NCBI GenBank assembly: GCA_043789035.1 | Contig: JAYWIG010000058.1 | Span: 1 to 17,646, forward strand | From: JAYWIG01 sp043789035 | GTDB lineage: Bacteria > Pseudomonadota > Gammaproteobacteria > Burkholderiales > Burkholderiaceae_E | DNA length: 17,646 bases | Reading direction: 5' to 3' | Shown here: positions 1 to 6,937 of the stretch, piece by piece | How the letters are laid out: each line of letters starts with the position of its first letter | Position numbering within the stretch: position 1 is the stretch's first letter | Made by a program: the position numbers and the translations under genes | Notes under the pieces: generated by a model | Database searches by the model: none | Seen by the model: only the letters and a program-made list of their open reading frames with translations | Told to the model about the DNA's origin: nothing

Positions 1-2
1 CT

Positions 3-716
3 ATGAATACTACTGCCCCGCTTACGCCTCCGACTGAGGAAGATGTTCAATATCTGGAAGAGTTTTTAGATAGTGATGCTTGCTCAGATTCTTCGATGAC
101 TATTGCCATGCTAGATGGCTTTCTTAGTGCCATTGTTTCTGGCCCCAATGTGATTTCTCCCAGCCACTGGATGCCTTTGGTCTGGAGCAGCGCTGAAGAG
201 CCTCAGCCCCCGAAATTTGAATCCGATAAACAAGCTAGCCGACTTTTGGGCACTGTTTTTGGCCTAATGAACGATATTGTTCATTCGTTATCGTCAGAGC
301 CCGACGAGCATATGTTGCTGGTTGATCAAATCGAACTGGAGTCTGGTGAAACCGTCGAGTTAATTGATGAATGGTGTTTGGGTTACCTGCAAGGGGTAGG
401 GCTTGATGAGGAGTCTTGGCTGCCGTTGATGATGCAGCGCGAAGATTTGTTTGCTACGTTGCTCATGTTTGGCACGAATGAAGATCCCGATGATGATGGG
501 GATGATGATGCGCCTATTGACGCAATTGACAAGTCCGAATTATCGGCTGAGCAACTGAACGATTACTCAGCCAACCTGCATGAAGTGATCCCGGAGATTT
601 ATGCGTACTGGTTATCCAAACGTACTCCAGTTCGGGTGGAACCAAAGCTAGGACGCAATGATATGTGCCACTGTGGTTCAGGTAAAAAGTTTAAGCATTG
701 CCATGCTTTAATGTAA
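3..716 (+). CDS. YecA/YgfB (UPF0149) family protein with C-terminal SEC-C motif
   Basis: A 237-residue, strongly acidic, soluble protein. Residues ~10-155 have the UPF0149 pattern: a 'MLDGFLSAI' block near 36-44, 'SHWMPLVW' near 54-61 and 'EWCLGYLQGVGL' near 123-134. A low-complexity acidic stretch follows at 159-169. The C-terminus is a SEC-C zinc motif, with C222, C224, C233 and H234 in the CxCx8CH spacing seen at the end of SecA and in YecA. Family knowledge: SEC-C domains bind zinc and in YecA/SecA contact the ribosome or SecB; the YgfB/YecA core has no settled biochemical role. The first ATG lies two bases from the window edge, so a start further upstream cannot be excluded, although the N-terminus looks complete. 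The next gene follows after 27 nt on the same strand. Family assignment is firm; function is open. Confidence 0.88.
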   Translation: MNTTAPLTPPTEEDVQYLEEFLDSDACSDSSMTIAMLDGFLSAIVSGPNVISPSHWMPLVWSSAEEPQPPKFESDKQASRLLGTVFGLMNDIVHSLSSEPDEHMLLVDQIELESGETVELIDEWCLGYLQGVGLDEESWLPLMMQREDLFATLLMFGTNEDPDDDGDDDAPIDAIDKSELSAEQLNDYSANLHEVIPEIYAYWLSKRTPVRVEPKLGRNDMCHCGSGKKFKHCHALM

Positions 717-743
717 CCTTTTTCTTTTTTCGATAAGTGTTTT

Positions 744-1850
744 ATGGATTTGCACGCAAATTTCTCTCAGACATACAGCCAAGCAAGGCAAAAATTTATC
801 GCTGCCGCTACACATGCTGGCTGCAGCGTTTTGGCCTATGTCCACCCGATTGCCAAAGGTGCTGACGGTGAAGAGCTGGCAATGGACATCGCAAGCTTTA
901 TTCCCGAAGGCGCAAGGCAAGTTGTTTTCGTTACTTCGGCCATGCATGGCGCAGAAGGTTTTTGTGGTTCCGGCTGCCAAGTGACAATGCTCCATGATGC
1001 CGCTTTGATTGAGCGATTTACCAAGGCTAAAGTAGGCTTTGTATTTTTACACGCAGTAAACCCATACGGGTTTTCGCATTTGCATCGAACTAACGAAGAT
1101 AATATCGACTTGAACCGGAACTTCGTCGATTACACTCAGCCCCTGCAGGTCAATGAAGGCTACGAAGAGGTGCATTCATTTGCCGTGCCGAATGAATGGC
1201 CGCCAACTCCGCAAATTCGCGCCTTGGTTGAAGGGTTCATTGCCAAAAACGGTATGGCAAAGTTGCAAGAGTACGTCACGATTGGCCAAAACAAGCATAA
1301 AGACGGCTTGTTTTACAGTGGTACGTCGCCAGCTTGGAGTAACCAAACCTTGCGCGAAATTTTGCGCATTCATATTGCCCCGTACCAAGCAGCCGCGTGG
1401 ATTGATATCCATACGGGTCTTGGCCCCTCTGGCCATGGCGAGAAAATTTGTGCTGGCCGCGATGCACCTGAAGAACTTGCGCGTGCCCGACTTTGCTGGG
1501 GTGCGGATGTGGTGTCGCCGTACAACGGGGAATCTGCATCTGCAGCGATTCGAGGCCCCGCAGGTACTGCCATGCCCACCGAATGCCCAAATACGATCGG
1601 CACCGTAATGGCCTTGGAGTTCGGTACCGTGCCCGTGTTAGAGGTCTTGCAATCGCTCAGAGCAGATCAATGGCTTCGAAACGCCAAGGATCAAGGCCAA
1701 AATGTTGATGTCGCAAAAGCTGCGGCCATCAAACAGAGTTTGAAGGACACCTTTTACACAAATACTGACACTTGGCATGGTGCTGTGACCTCTCAGGCCA
1801 GGGTTGCGGTGTTGCAAGCGCTGCTAAGCTTAGAAAAAGGCTGGGGGTAA
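744..1850 (+). CDS. DUF2817 family M14-like zinc metallohydrolase
   Basis: A 368-residue protein without a signal peptide, presumably cytoplasmic. It carries the marks of DUF2817, a branch of the zinc-carboxypeptidase/aspartoacylase fold. 'SAMHGAEGF' gives the HxxE zinc pair H68 and E71. 'NPYGFSHLHRTNEDNIDLNR' (106-125) ends in the substrate-binding Asn-Arg pair. 'DIHTGLGPSGHGE' supplies the third zinc ligand, H223. 'ALEFGT' supplies a likely catalytic E292. All metal and catalytic positions look intact, so an active hydrolase of an amide, peptide or ester bond is expected. The substrate is unknown for most of the family. It starts at ATG 27 nt after the yecA-like gene with only a weak ribosome-binding site, and may be co-transcribed with it. 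A minus-strand small gene converges 19 nt downstream. Confidence 0.87.
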   Translation: MDLHANFSQTYSQARQKFIAAATHAGCSVLAYVHPIAKGADGEELAMDIASFIPEGARQVVFVTSAMHGAEGFCGSGCQVTMLHDAALIERFTKAKVGFVFLHAVNPYGFSHLHRTNEDNIDLNRNFVDYTQPLQVNEGYEEVHSFAVPNEWPPTPQIRALVEGFIAKNGMAKLQEYVTIGQNKHKDGLFYSGTSPAWSNQTLREILRIHIAPYQAAAWIDIHTGLGPSGHGEKICAGRDAPEELARARLCWGADVVSPYNGESASAAIRGPAGTAMPTECPNTIGTVMALEFGTVPVLEVLQSLRADQWLRNAKDQGQNVDVAKAAAIKQSLKDTFYTNTDTWHGAVTSQARVAVLQALLSLEKGWG

Positions 1851-1869
1851 GGAGCAACCTTATCTCGAC

Positions 1870-2031
1870 TTAAGCTGCCGAATCTGGGGTCGCTGGCGGC
1901 TCTGGCGTCTCTACCTCGTCGCTCGCGTCAACGGTTTTGTCGTCGGCTTTGCGCTTGAGCTTTTCTTCTTTTTTACGCTTTTTCTCTAGTTCTTTTTGGC
2001 GTTTTTGAAACGAGTAGTTAGGAGCGACCAT
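1870..2031 (-). CDS. small highly charged protein, 53 residues
   Basis: A minus-strand frame from ATG at 2029-2031 to TAA at 1870-1872. It begins MVAPNYSFQKRQKELEKKRK and continues through a Lys/Glu-rich block to about residue 29. The rest is acidic and Pro/Thr-rich, ending PDSAA. There is no membrane segment or cysteine. The pattern 'PNYSF-KRQKEL-KK-KKEEKLKRK' resembles small uncharacterised proteins I have seen in betaproteobacteria, and the clean charge pattern with start and stop argues for a real gene. The upstream GAAAG is only a weak ribosome-binding site. It converges on the DUF2817 gene, leaving 19 nt. The basic, probably helical N-terminal half could bind nucleic acid or ribosomes, but that is a guess. 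Function unknown. Confidence 0.62.
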   Translation of the reverse strand: MVAPNYSFQKRQKELEKKRKKEEKLKRKADDKTVDASDEVETPEPPATPDSAA

Positions 2032-2197
2032 ATTCGAACTTTCTTTTGTCTATGGCCGATACTTTACCGCAATATGGCACTTATCCCTACTTAGAAAGCT
2101 TGCCGGTGCTCTAGGCAAGTAGTTCTGGCTCATAAATAAGAAGATCTCTGGGTTAGCAGTTGAGGTAAGCGCGTTACAGGTTCGTATTAAAAAGCTG

Positions 2198-2344
2198 ATG
2201 GCTGAAAAAGCGAATAACGATGGTGGTTCAATCGCCGTCGGTATGCATCAAGATGGCCTGGCTAAGTCAGGTTACTTTGAGCTTTGGTCTGGCACTGTTG
2301 CAGATTTAAGAGCAGCCGTACAAAAGCAAAAGGCTAAAAAATAG
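2198..2344 (+). CDS. possible small protein, 48 residues (or 3' remnant of a larger gene)
   Basis: A frame from ATG 2198 to TAG 2344, beginning MAEKANNDGGSIAVGMHQDG and containing 'KSGYFELWSGTVADLRAAVQ'. The composition is protein-like rather than random. The frame stays open upstream to a TAG at 2120-2122 and would encode a helix-like 'LAVEVSALQVRIKKL', but there is no ATG, GTG or TTG in that extension, and no good ribosome-binding site precedes 2198. It may therefore be a genuine small protein or the tail of a gene that lost its 5' end. No family was recognised. It ends 43 nt before the dehydrogenase gene. The stretch 2032-2197 holds nothing else convincing apart from room for a promoter for the minus-strand small gene. 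Confidence 0.42.
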   Translation: MAEKANNDGGSIAVGMHQDGLAKSGYFELWSGTVADLRAAVQKQKAKK

Positions 2345-2387
2345 CCAAGCAGCACAGTAACGCTACAGGCTTGATTTAGTATTGCTT

Positions 2388-3584
2388 ATGGACACTAAAA
2401 AATCTACCTCTGAATTTGATCTCGTCATCTTTGGTGCGAGCGGCTTTACGGGCCGGTTGGTTGTCGAGTACATTCTTAAGCAATACGGATTTCGCGATGC
2501 GGCTCGAGGCAACCTAAATTGGGCTATCGCGGGCCGCAACCTCGAAAAGCTCGCTGCCTTGCGCGACGAGTTAGGTGCACCTACTGATTTACCGCTATTA
2601 GCAACCGATGCATCAGTACCTGCATCGCTGGTAGAGGTTGCCCAACGAACTAAAGTTGTTTTGACAACGGTTGGCCCATACCAGTTGTATGGCTCTGATT
2701 TGGTCGCTGCATGCGCACAAACGGGTACGGATTATGTTGATCTATGCGGCGAGCCAGTATGGATGCGCCAGATGATTGATGCTCACCAAGCTAATGCCGT
2801 TGCCTCAGGTGCACGCATTGTTTTTTCCTGCGGCTTCGATTCAATTCCTTTTGACGTAGGTGTTTGGTTTGCCCAAGCAGAGTTTGCTAAAAAGTATGGC
2901 GTAAAAGCCTCTCGCATTAAGGGCCGAGTGCGCAAGATGAAAGGAACATTTTCAGGCGGAACCGCCGCAAGCCTGAAGGCGACCATGACAGCGGCGCAAG
3001 ACCCTGCGGTAATGAGTTTGCTCAAGAACCCCTTTGCATTGACACCTGGCTTTCAAGGGCCTTCGCAGCCGCATGGCATGAAGCCACTGTTTGATGAGTC
3101 GATTGGCTCATGGTGTGCACCTTTCATCATGGCACCAATTAACACTCGTAATGTGCACCGCAGCAATCATTTAATGCATTACCCCTACGGCGAGGATTTT
3201 GTGTACGACGAAATGATTCTTACCGGCCCAGGCGAGAAGGGGGAGACCATCGCGAACGCAATTGCTGGTGACAAATCTATGGGGGGCAAAGATGGCCCTA
3301 AACCTGGCGAAGGCCCGAGCAAGGAAGAGCGCGAAACGGGTTTTTATGACCTGATGTTCGTTGCGGAAAACTCGGCTGGCCAAAAAATGATTGCCTCGGT
3401 TAAGGGTGATCGTGACCCCGGTTACGGTTCGACCTCGAAAATGATTTCTGAGTGCGCGCTTTGCTTGTTGCGTGATTCACTGGCAACTACTGGAGGTATT
3501 TGGACACCAGCTGCCGCCATGGCGGAATCGTTGCTAAAAAGGCTGCAGGCAAACGCTGGCTTAACCTTTAAAGTCGAATCTTAA
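2388..3584 (+). CDS. saccharopine dehydrogenase-like (trans-acting enoyl reductase-type) oxidoreductase
   Basis: A 398-residue protein. The N-terminus has a Rossmann dinucleotide-binding turn, 'FDLVIFGASGFTGRLVVEY', with G16, G19 and G22 in GxxGxxG spacing. 'NWAIAGRNLEKLAAL' follows, then 'VVLTTVGPYQLYG' and 'DYVDLCGEP', the pattern of the SCCPDH/trans-acting enoyl reductase group. Family knowledge: these are NAD(P)-dependent oxidoreductases; mycobacterial relatives reduce enoyl intermediates of lipid synthesis, and most bacterial members have no known substrate. A true lysine-pathway saccharopine dehydrogenase is unlikely, given the sequence group and the neighbours. ATG at 2388 is preferred; a TTG six bases earlier would add only two residues, and neither has a clear ribosome-binding site. 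pnuC begins 16 nt downstream, so the three genes 2388-5870 look like one operon. Confidence 0.85.
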   Translation: MDTKKSTSEFDLVIFGASGFTGRLVVEYILKQYGFRDAARGNLNWAIAGRNLEKLAALRDELGAPTDLPLLATDASVPASLVEVAQRTKVVLTTVGPYQLYGSDLVAACAQTGTDYVDLCGEPVWMRQMIDAHQANAVASGARIVFSCGFDSIPFDVGVWFAQAEFAKKYGVKASRIKGRVRKMKGTFSGGTAASLKATMTAAQDPAVMSLLKNPFALTPGFQGPSQPHGMKPLFDESIGSWCAPFIMAPINTRNVHRSNHLMHYPYGEDFVYDEMILTGPGEKGETIANAIAGDKSMGGKDGPKPGEGPSKEERETGFYDLMFVAENSAGQKMIASVKGDRDPGYGSTSKMISECALCLLRDSLATTGGIWTPAAAMAESLLKRLQANAGLTFKVES

Positions 3585-3587
3585 ACC

Positions 3588-3591
3588 GAGG
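3588..3591 (+). promoter_or_regulatory. ribosome-binding site for pnuC (GTG start)
   Basis: GAGG sits 9 nt before the GTG at 3601, just after the TAA of the preceding gene. It supports GTG rather than an internal ATG as the pnuC start, and the resulting N-terminus lines up with the first membrane helix. Confidence 0.6.
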
Positions 3592-3600
3592 TTTGGATTC

Positions 3601-4182
3601 GTGCAGCCACTAGAAATCGCCGGTACTGTTCTCGGACTTTTAAACTTGTGGCTCACGATTCGCCAAAACATTTGGTGTTGGCCGGTTGGTATTGCTTGCG
3701 TTATCTGCTTTGCCGCAGTGTTTTTTCAAGAGAAGCTCTACTCTGATCTTTTGCTTCAATTTCTGTATATAGCCGTGCAACTTTACGGTTGGTGGTTTTG
3801 GTTAAAGCATGGCCATAGCGGCGTACACAGTACCTATAAAATCGTCGCGTTAAGCCGTGCACAATTGCTCTGGTGTTCGAGTGCAATTGTGCTTTGTTCA
3901 CTGGGTTTGGGTGCCACTATGGCAAACCTTACCAATGCCGATTTGCCCTATCTTGATGCCCTACCTACCGCAATCAGCATGGCGGCAGCGTGGATGCAAG
4001 CGAGAAAGGTATTGCAGTCGTGGTTGTTCTTTATTTTGGGGAATGTCTTGTTTATTGGCATCTACGCTTCCAAGGGCCTGTACGTAACGATTGCACTTTA
4101 TGTAGTATCAACAATTCTGGCTGCTTTTGGTTATGCAAAGTGGTTGCAAAGCAGCAAAAATGAATATACAAATAAGCTATGA
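3601..4182 (+). CDS. pnuC: PnuC-family vitamin transporter (nicotinamide riboside type)
   Basis: A 193-residue integral membrane protein with about seven hydrophobic helices. PnuC hallmarks are present: 'RQNIWCWPVG' (21-30), 'VQLYGWWFW' (59-67) and 'DALPTAISMAAAWMQARKVL' (119-138), followed by W141 and N148. Family knowledge: PnuC carriers move nicotinamide riboside by facilitated diffusion, trapped afterwards by phosphorylation. Close relatives PnuT and PnuX carry thiamine and riboflavin, so the exact vitamin is uncertain. No NadR or ribosylnicotinamide kinase gene is in view. It starts at GTG behind a GAGG site. Its TGA overlaps the ATG of fhs by 4 nt (ATGA), which implies translational coupling. 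The family call is firm; the nicotinamide riboside substrate is only the default. Confidence 0.9.
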   Translation: MQPLEIAGTVLGLLNLWLTIRQNIWCWPVGIACVICFAAVFFQEKLYSDLLLQFLYIAVQLYGWWFWLKHGHSGVHSTYKIVALSRAQLLWCSSAIVLCSLGLGATMANLTNADLPYLDALPTAISMAAAWMQARKVLQSWLFFILGNVLFIGIYASKGLYVTIALYVVSTILAAFGYAKWLQSSKNEYTNKL

Positions 4183-5870
4183 AATCTGATATTGAAATCG
4201 CACAAGCTGCAACGATGCAGCCCATTATTGAGCTTGCCGACAAACGTTTGGGCATCCCGTCATCAGCCCTTGAGCCGCACGGACACTACAAAGCCAAACT
4301 TTCGCTTTCTCATTTGAAAACATTGGCGAGTAAACCTAATGGCAAATTAATTCTCGTTACCGCCATTAGCCCGACACCCGCTGGCGAGGGCAAAACAACC
4401 ACAACGGTAGGCTTGGGCGATGCGCTCAATCGCATTGGTAAAAAAGCCGTTATCGCGTTGCGTGAACCTTCTCTAGGCCCGGTGTTCGGTGTGAAGGGTG
4501 GGGCGGCCGGTGGTGGCTTTGCGCAAGTGGTACCGATGGAAGATATCAATCTTCACTTCACCGGTGATTTCAACGCTATTGCGCTGGCTAACAATTTACT
4601 TGCGGCGATGTTGGACAACCATATTCATCAAGGCAACGCCCTCAATATCGACGTCAACAAAATCGCTTGGCGCCGAGTGATGGACATGAACGACAGAGCA
4701 TTGCGCGATATTGTTATCGGCCTAGGTGGTACTGCTAATGGTATTCCACGAGAAAGTGGTTTCGACATCGTCGTCGCGTCTGAAGTAATGGCGGTGCTTT
4801 GTTTGGCTGATAGCTTGGCCGATTTGAAGAAGCGCTTGGGCAATATTGTGGTTGCTTATAGTCGCGCCGTGAGCGGCTTGCCTTCTAAGCCAATTACAGC
4901 AAGAGATCTCGGAGCTGAAGGTGCTATGACGGTTTTGCTGCGCGATGCTATAAAGCCCAATATTGTTCAAACGCTTGAGAATAACCCTGCGATTTTGCAT
5001 GGCGGGCCATTCGCCAACATTGCTCACGGCTGCAATTCAGTTATTGCAACGAAGGCCGCTTTGAAGATGGGTGAGTATGTAGTGACCGAAGCGGGTTTTG
5101 GAGCGGATCTAGGCGCAGAAAAGTTCATTGATATTAAGTGTAGAAAGTCTGGCCTTACGCCGAGTGCTGTGGTTGTGGTGGCAACGGTAAGAGCGCTAAA
5201 GTTTCACGGCGGCGTTGCGTTGGCCAATCTTTCGAAAGAGAACCTTGCTGCACTGGCCACTGGAATGAGTAATTTAGAGCGCCACGTACGGAACGTAAGA
5301 GAAGTGTTTGGGTTACCCTGCGTTGTGTCGATCAACCATCGCACAGAAGATACGACAGCAGAGGTGCAAGCCATTGAATCTCGAATGAAAGCCTTAGGGG
5401 TGCCAGTTGTGGTCGCGATGCACTGGGCAAAGGGCGGAGCCGGAGCAGAAGCACTCGCATATCAAGTTGTTGAACTTGCTCAAGGCCACGACGGTAAAAT
5501 GAATTTTGTCTATCCGGATGAAATGCCTCTATGGGACAAGATGCGTGCCGTTGCAACCAAAATTTACGGCGCTAGTGACATTTCCGCAAGCTTAAAAGTG
5601 CGCGCAGAAATTGAACGGTTGCAAACCTCGGGCTATGGGCATTTTCCCGTGTGCGTTGCAAAGACTCAAATGTCGTTTTCAACCGATCCTGCTTTGAAGG
5701 GTGCACCTTCAGGGCATGTCGTCAATGTGCGAGAAGTACGATTAGCAGCCGGTGCCGAATTCGTAGTCATGGTATGCGGCGATATTATGACTATGCCTGG
5801 TTTGCCTAAAGAACCTGCAGCTCTTCGTATTGATATTGATGAGGATGGAAAGATAACCGGTTTGTTTTAG
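4179..5870 (+). CDS. fhs: formate-tetrahydrofolate ligase
   Basis: A 563-residue cytoplasmic enzyme, close to the ~555-560 usual for the family. It uses ATP to join formate to tetrahydrofolate, giving 10-formyl-THF for purine synthesis and formyl-Met-tRNA, and lets cells assimilate or oxidise formate. The sequence shows the P-loop-like 'TPAGEGKTTTTVGLGDAL' (66-83, K72 key), the signature 'REPSLGPVFGVKGGAAGGGF' (95-114), 'DFNAIALANNLLAAMLDNH' and 'HGGPFANIAHGCNS'. No lesion is visible. Translation starts inside the end of pnuC (4-nt overlap) with a poor ribosome-binding site of its own, so expression probably depends on pnuC translation. No folD or purU is adjacent. Confidence 0.97.
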   Translation: MKSDIEIAQAATMQPIIELADKRLGIPSSALEPHGHYKAKLSLSHLKTLASKPNGKLILVTAISPTPAGEGKTTTTVGLGDALNRIGKKAVIALREPSLGPVFGVKGGAAGGGFAQVVPMEDINLHFTGDFNAIALANNLLAAMLDNHIHQGNALNIDVNKIAWRRVMDMNDRALRDIVIGLGGTANGIPRESGFDIVVASEVMAVLCLADSLADLKKRLGNIVVAYSRAVSGLPSKPITARDLGAEGAMTVLLRDAIKPNIVQTLENNPAILHGGPFANIAHGCNSVIATKAALKMGEYVVTEAGFGADLGAEKFIDIKCRKSGLTPSAVVVVATVRALKFHGGVALANLSKENLAALATGMSNLERHVRNVREVFGLPCVVSINHRTEDTTAEVQAIESRMKALGVPVVVAMHWAKGGAGAEALAYQVVELAQGHDGKMNFVYPDEMPLWDKMRAVATKIYGASDISASLKVRAEIERLQTSGYGHFPVCVAKTQMSFSTDPALKGAPSGHVVNVREVRLAAGAEFVVMVCGDIMTMPGLPKEPAALRIDIDEDGKITGLF

Positions 5871-5880
5871 CTAGGGATGC

Positions 5881-5900
5881 ATCCTGACTTGAAGTAGGAT
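5881..5900 (+). terminator. weak imperfect stem-loop between fhs and the Bug receptor gene
   Basis: An imperfect hairpin in which ATCCT (5881-5885) pairs with AGGAT (5896-5900), with a few inner pairs, 10 nt after the fhs stop. There is no T-run after it, so it is not a convincing intrinsic terminator. It may be a processing or attenuation element, or chance. Confidence 0.2.
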
Positions 5901-5930
5901 TGATGAACACTAAAATTTCGGAGATCCGCG

Positions 5931-6932
5931 ATGAGTCGAGTTAACTTTTCAAACCTAATAGCTTTCCTATTTGCCGCTGTATTGGTTCCGGGCTTTGCTG
6001 CGGCCCAAGCTGTTGAGAAATCCTTCCCAAGTAAGCCAATTAAATGGATAGTGCCCTTTCCACCCGGTGGGCCAACCGATTCGTTTTCGCGGCCCGCAGC
6101 TCAGCAACTATCCGAGTTACTCAAGCAGCCCGTGATTGTTGAAAATGTCCCTGGCGCTGGTGCATCGATAGGCATGGAACGTTTGGCTCGATCCGCACCT
6201 GATGGCTACACCATAGGGCTAGCAACAACCGGTAGCCACTCCATTAACCCGCATCTCTATGGTACGCGTTTACCGCATGACACCACTAAAGATTTCACGC
6301 CACTTACTTTAGCAGTTCGTTATGTGAATGTGTTGGTGATTAATCCGAAGTTAGGTATTAATTCAGTGAAAGAGCTAGTCGAGTTTGCCAAGGCAAACCC
6401 CGGCAAAGTAACGTTTGGTTCGGCTGGCAACGGTTCGTCAAATCATTTGTCTGGCGAAGCACTGAAATTCGTTAGTGGCGCGCCTATGCTGCATGTACCT
6501 TATCGCGGCAGTGCTCCCGCCTTAGCCGATGTGATTGCAGGCAATATCACTTTTATGTTCGATATTCTCATTACCGCTATGCCATCGGTGCAATCAGGTC
6601 GCGTTAAGGCTTTGGCGGTCACGAGTGCCAAGCGATCACCCTATGCTTCGCAAGTACCGACGATGGCCGAGGCCGGTGTTGACGGCTTTACTGATGCCGG
6701 TAGTGATTTATGGTTCGGCATAGTGGCACCCGCTGGTTTGCCAAAACCAATCAAAGCTAGGCTCAACGAGAGCCTTATCACTACTTTGCGATCTTCGTTC
6801 ATGCGAGAGCGAATCTCTGCGGCTGGGTTTGAGCTATGGACAAGTACACCTGAGGAGTTTGCCGATGTGATTCGGGTTGATCGTGACAAGTGGGGCAAGA
6901 TCGTAAAAGCTTCTGGCGCGAAGATAGATTGA
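5931..6932 (+). CDS. Bug/TctC-family periplasmic solute-binding receptor
   Basis: A 333-residue protein with a Sec signal peptide (hydrophobic residues 8-24, likely cleavage after AAA near 25). 'FPSKPIKWIVPFPPGGPTDS' (32-51) is the defining N-terminal block of the Bug family. 'NPGKVTFGSAGNGSSNHLSG', 'HVPYRGSAPALADVIAG' and 'VPTMAEAGVDGF' are also typical. Family knowledge: Bug proteins are periplasmic receptors for carboxylates, amino acids or vitamins, feeding TctAB-type transporters, and are hugely expanded in Burkholderiales as orphans. No tctA/tctB lies in the window, so this one is an orphan here. Start ATG 5931 follows GGAG at 5920-5923 with 7-nt spacing. The acyl-CoA dehydrogenase gene begins 5 nt after its stop, suggesting the receptor's ligand may become the CoA ester that enzyme handles (inference). 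Confidence 0.93.
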   Translation: MSRVNFSNLIAFLFAAVLVPGFAAAQAVEKSFPSKPIKWIVPFPPGGPTDSFSRPAAQQLSELLKQPVIVENVPGAGASIGMERLARSAPDGYTIGLATTGSHSINPHLYGTRLPHDTTKDFTPLTLAVRYVNVLVINPKLGINSVKELVEFAKANPGKVTFGSAGNGSSNHLSGEALKFVSGAPMLHVPYRGSAPALADVIAGNITFMFDILITAMPSVQSGRVKALAVTSAKRSPYASQVPTMAEAGVDGFTDAGSDLWFGIVAPAGLPKPIKARLNESLITTLRSSFMRERISAAGFELWTSTPEEFADVIRVDRDKWGKIVKASGAKID

Positions 6933-6937
6933 TTGCA

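Noticed and set aside
708..1024. Minus-strand open frames opposite the start of the DUF2817 gene
   Set aside because: They lie antisense to a gene with intact catalytic motifs and have no ribosome-binding site or family resemblance.
1153..1708. Plus-strand alternative frames of 71-151 codons inside the DUF2817 gene
   Set aside because: They are frame-shifted readings of the same DNA; the zinc and catalytic motifs are all in the main frame.
2052..2114. 20-codon frame in the spacer after the minus-strand small gene
   Set aside because: It is too short, has no ribosome-binding site and no sign of conservation that can be judged here.
5881..5900. Strong intrinsic terminator after fhs
   Set aside because: The hairpin is short and imperfect and no T-run follows, so it is kept only as a low-confidence entry.
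6890..6937. Earlier ATG for the acyl-CoA dehydrogenase
   Set aside because: It would overlap the receptor gene by 43 nt and add residues unlike the family; ATG 6938, just after the receptor stop, is a cleaner start.
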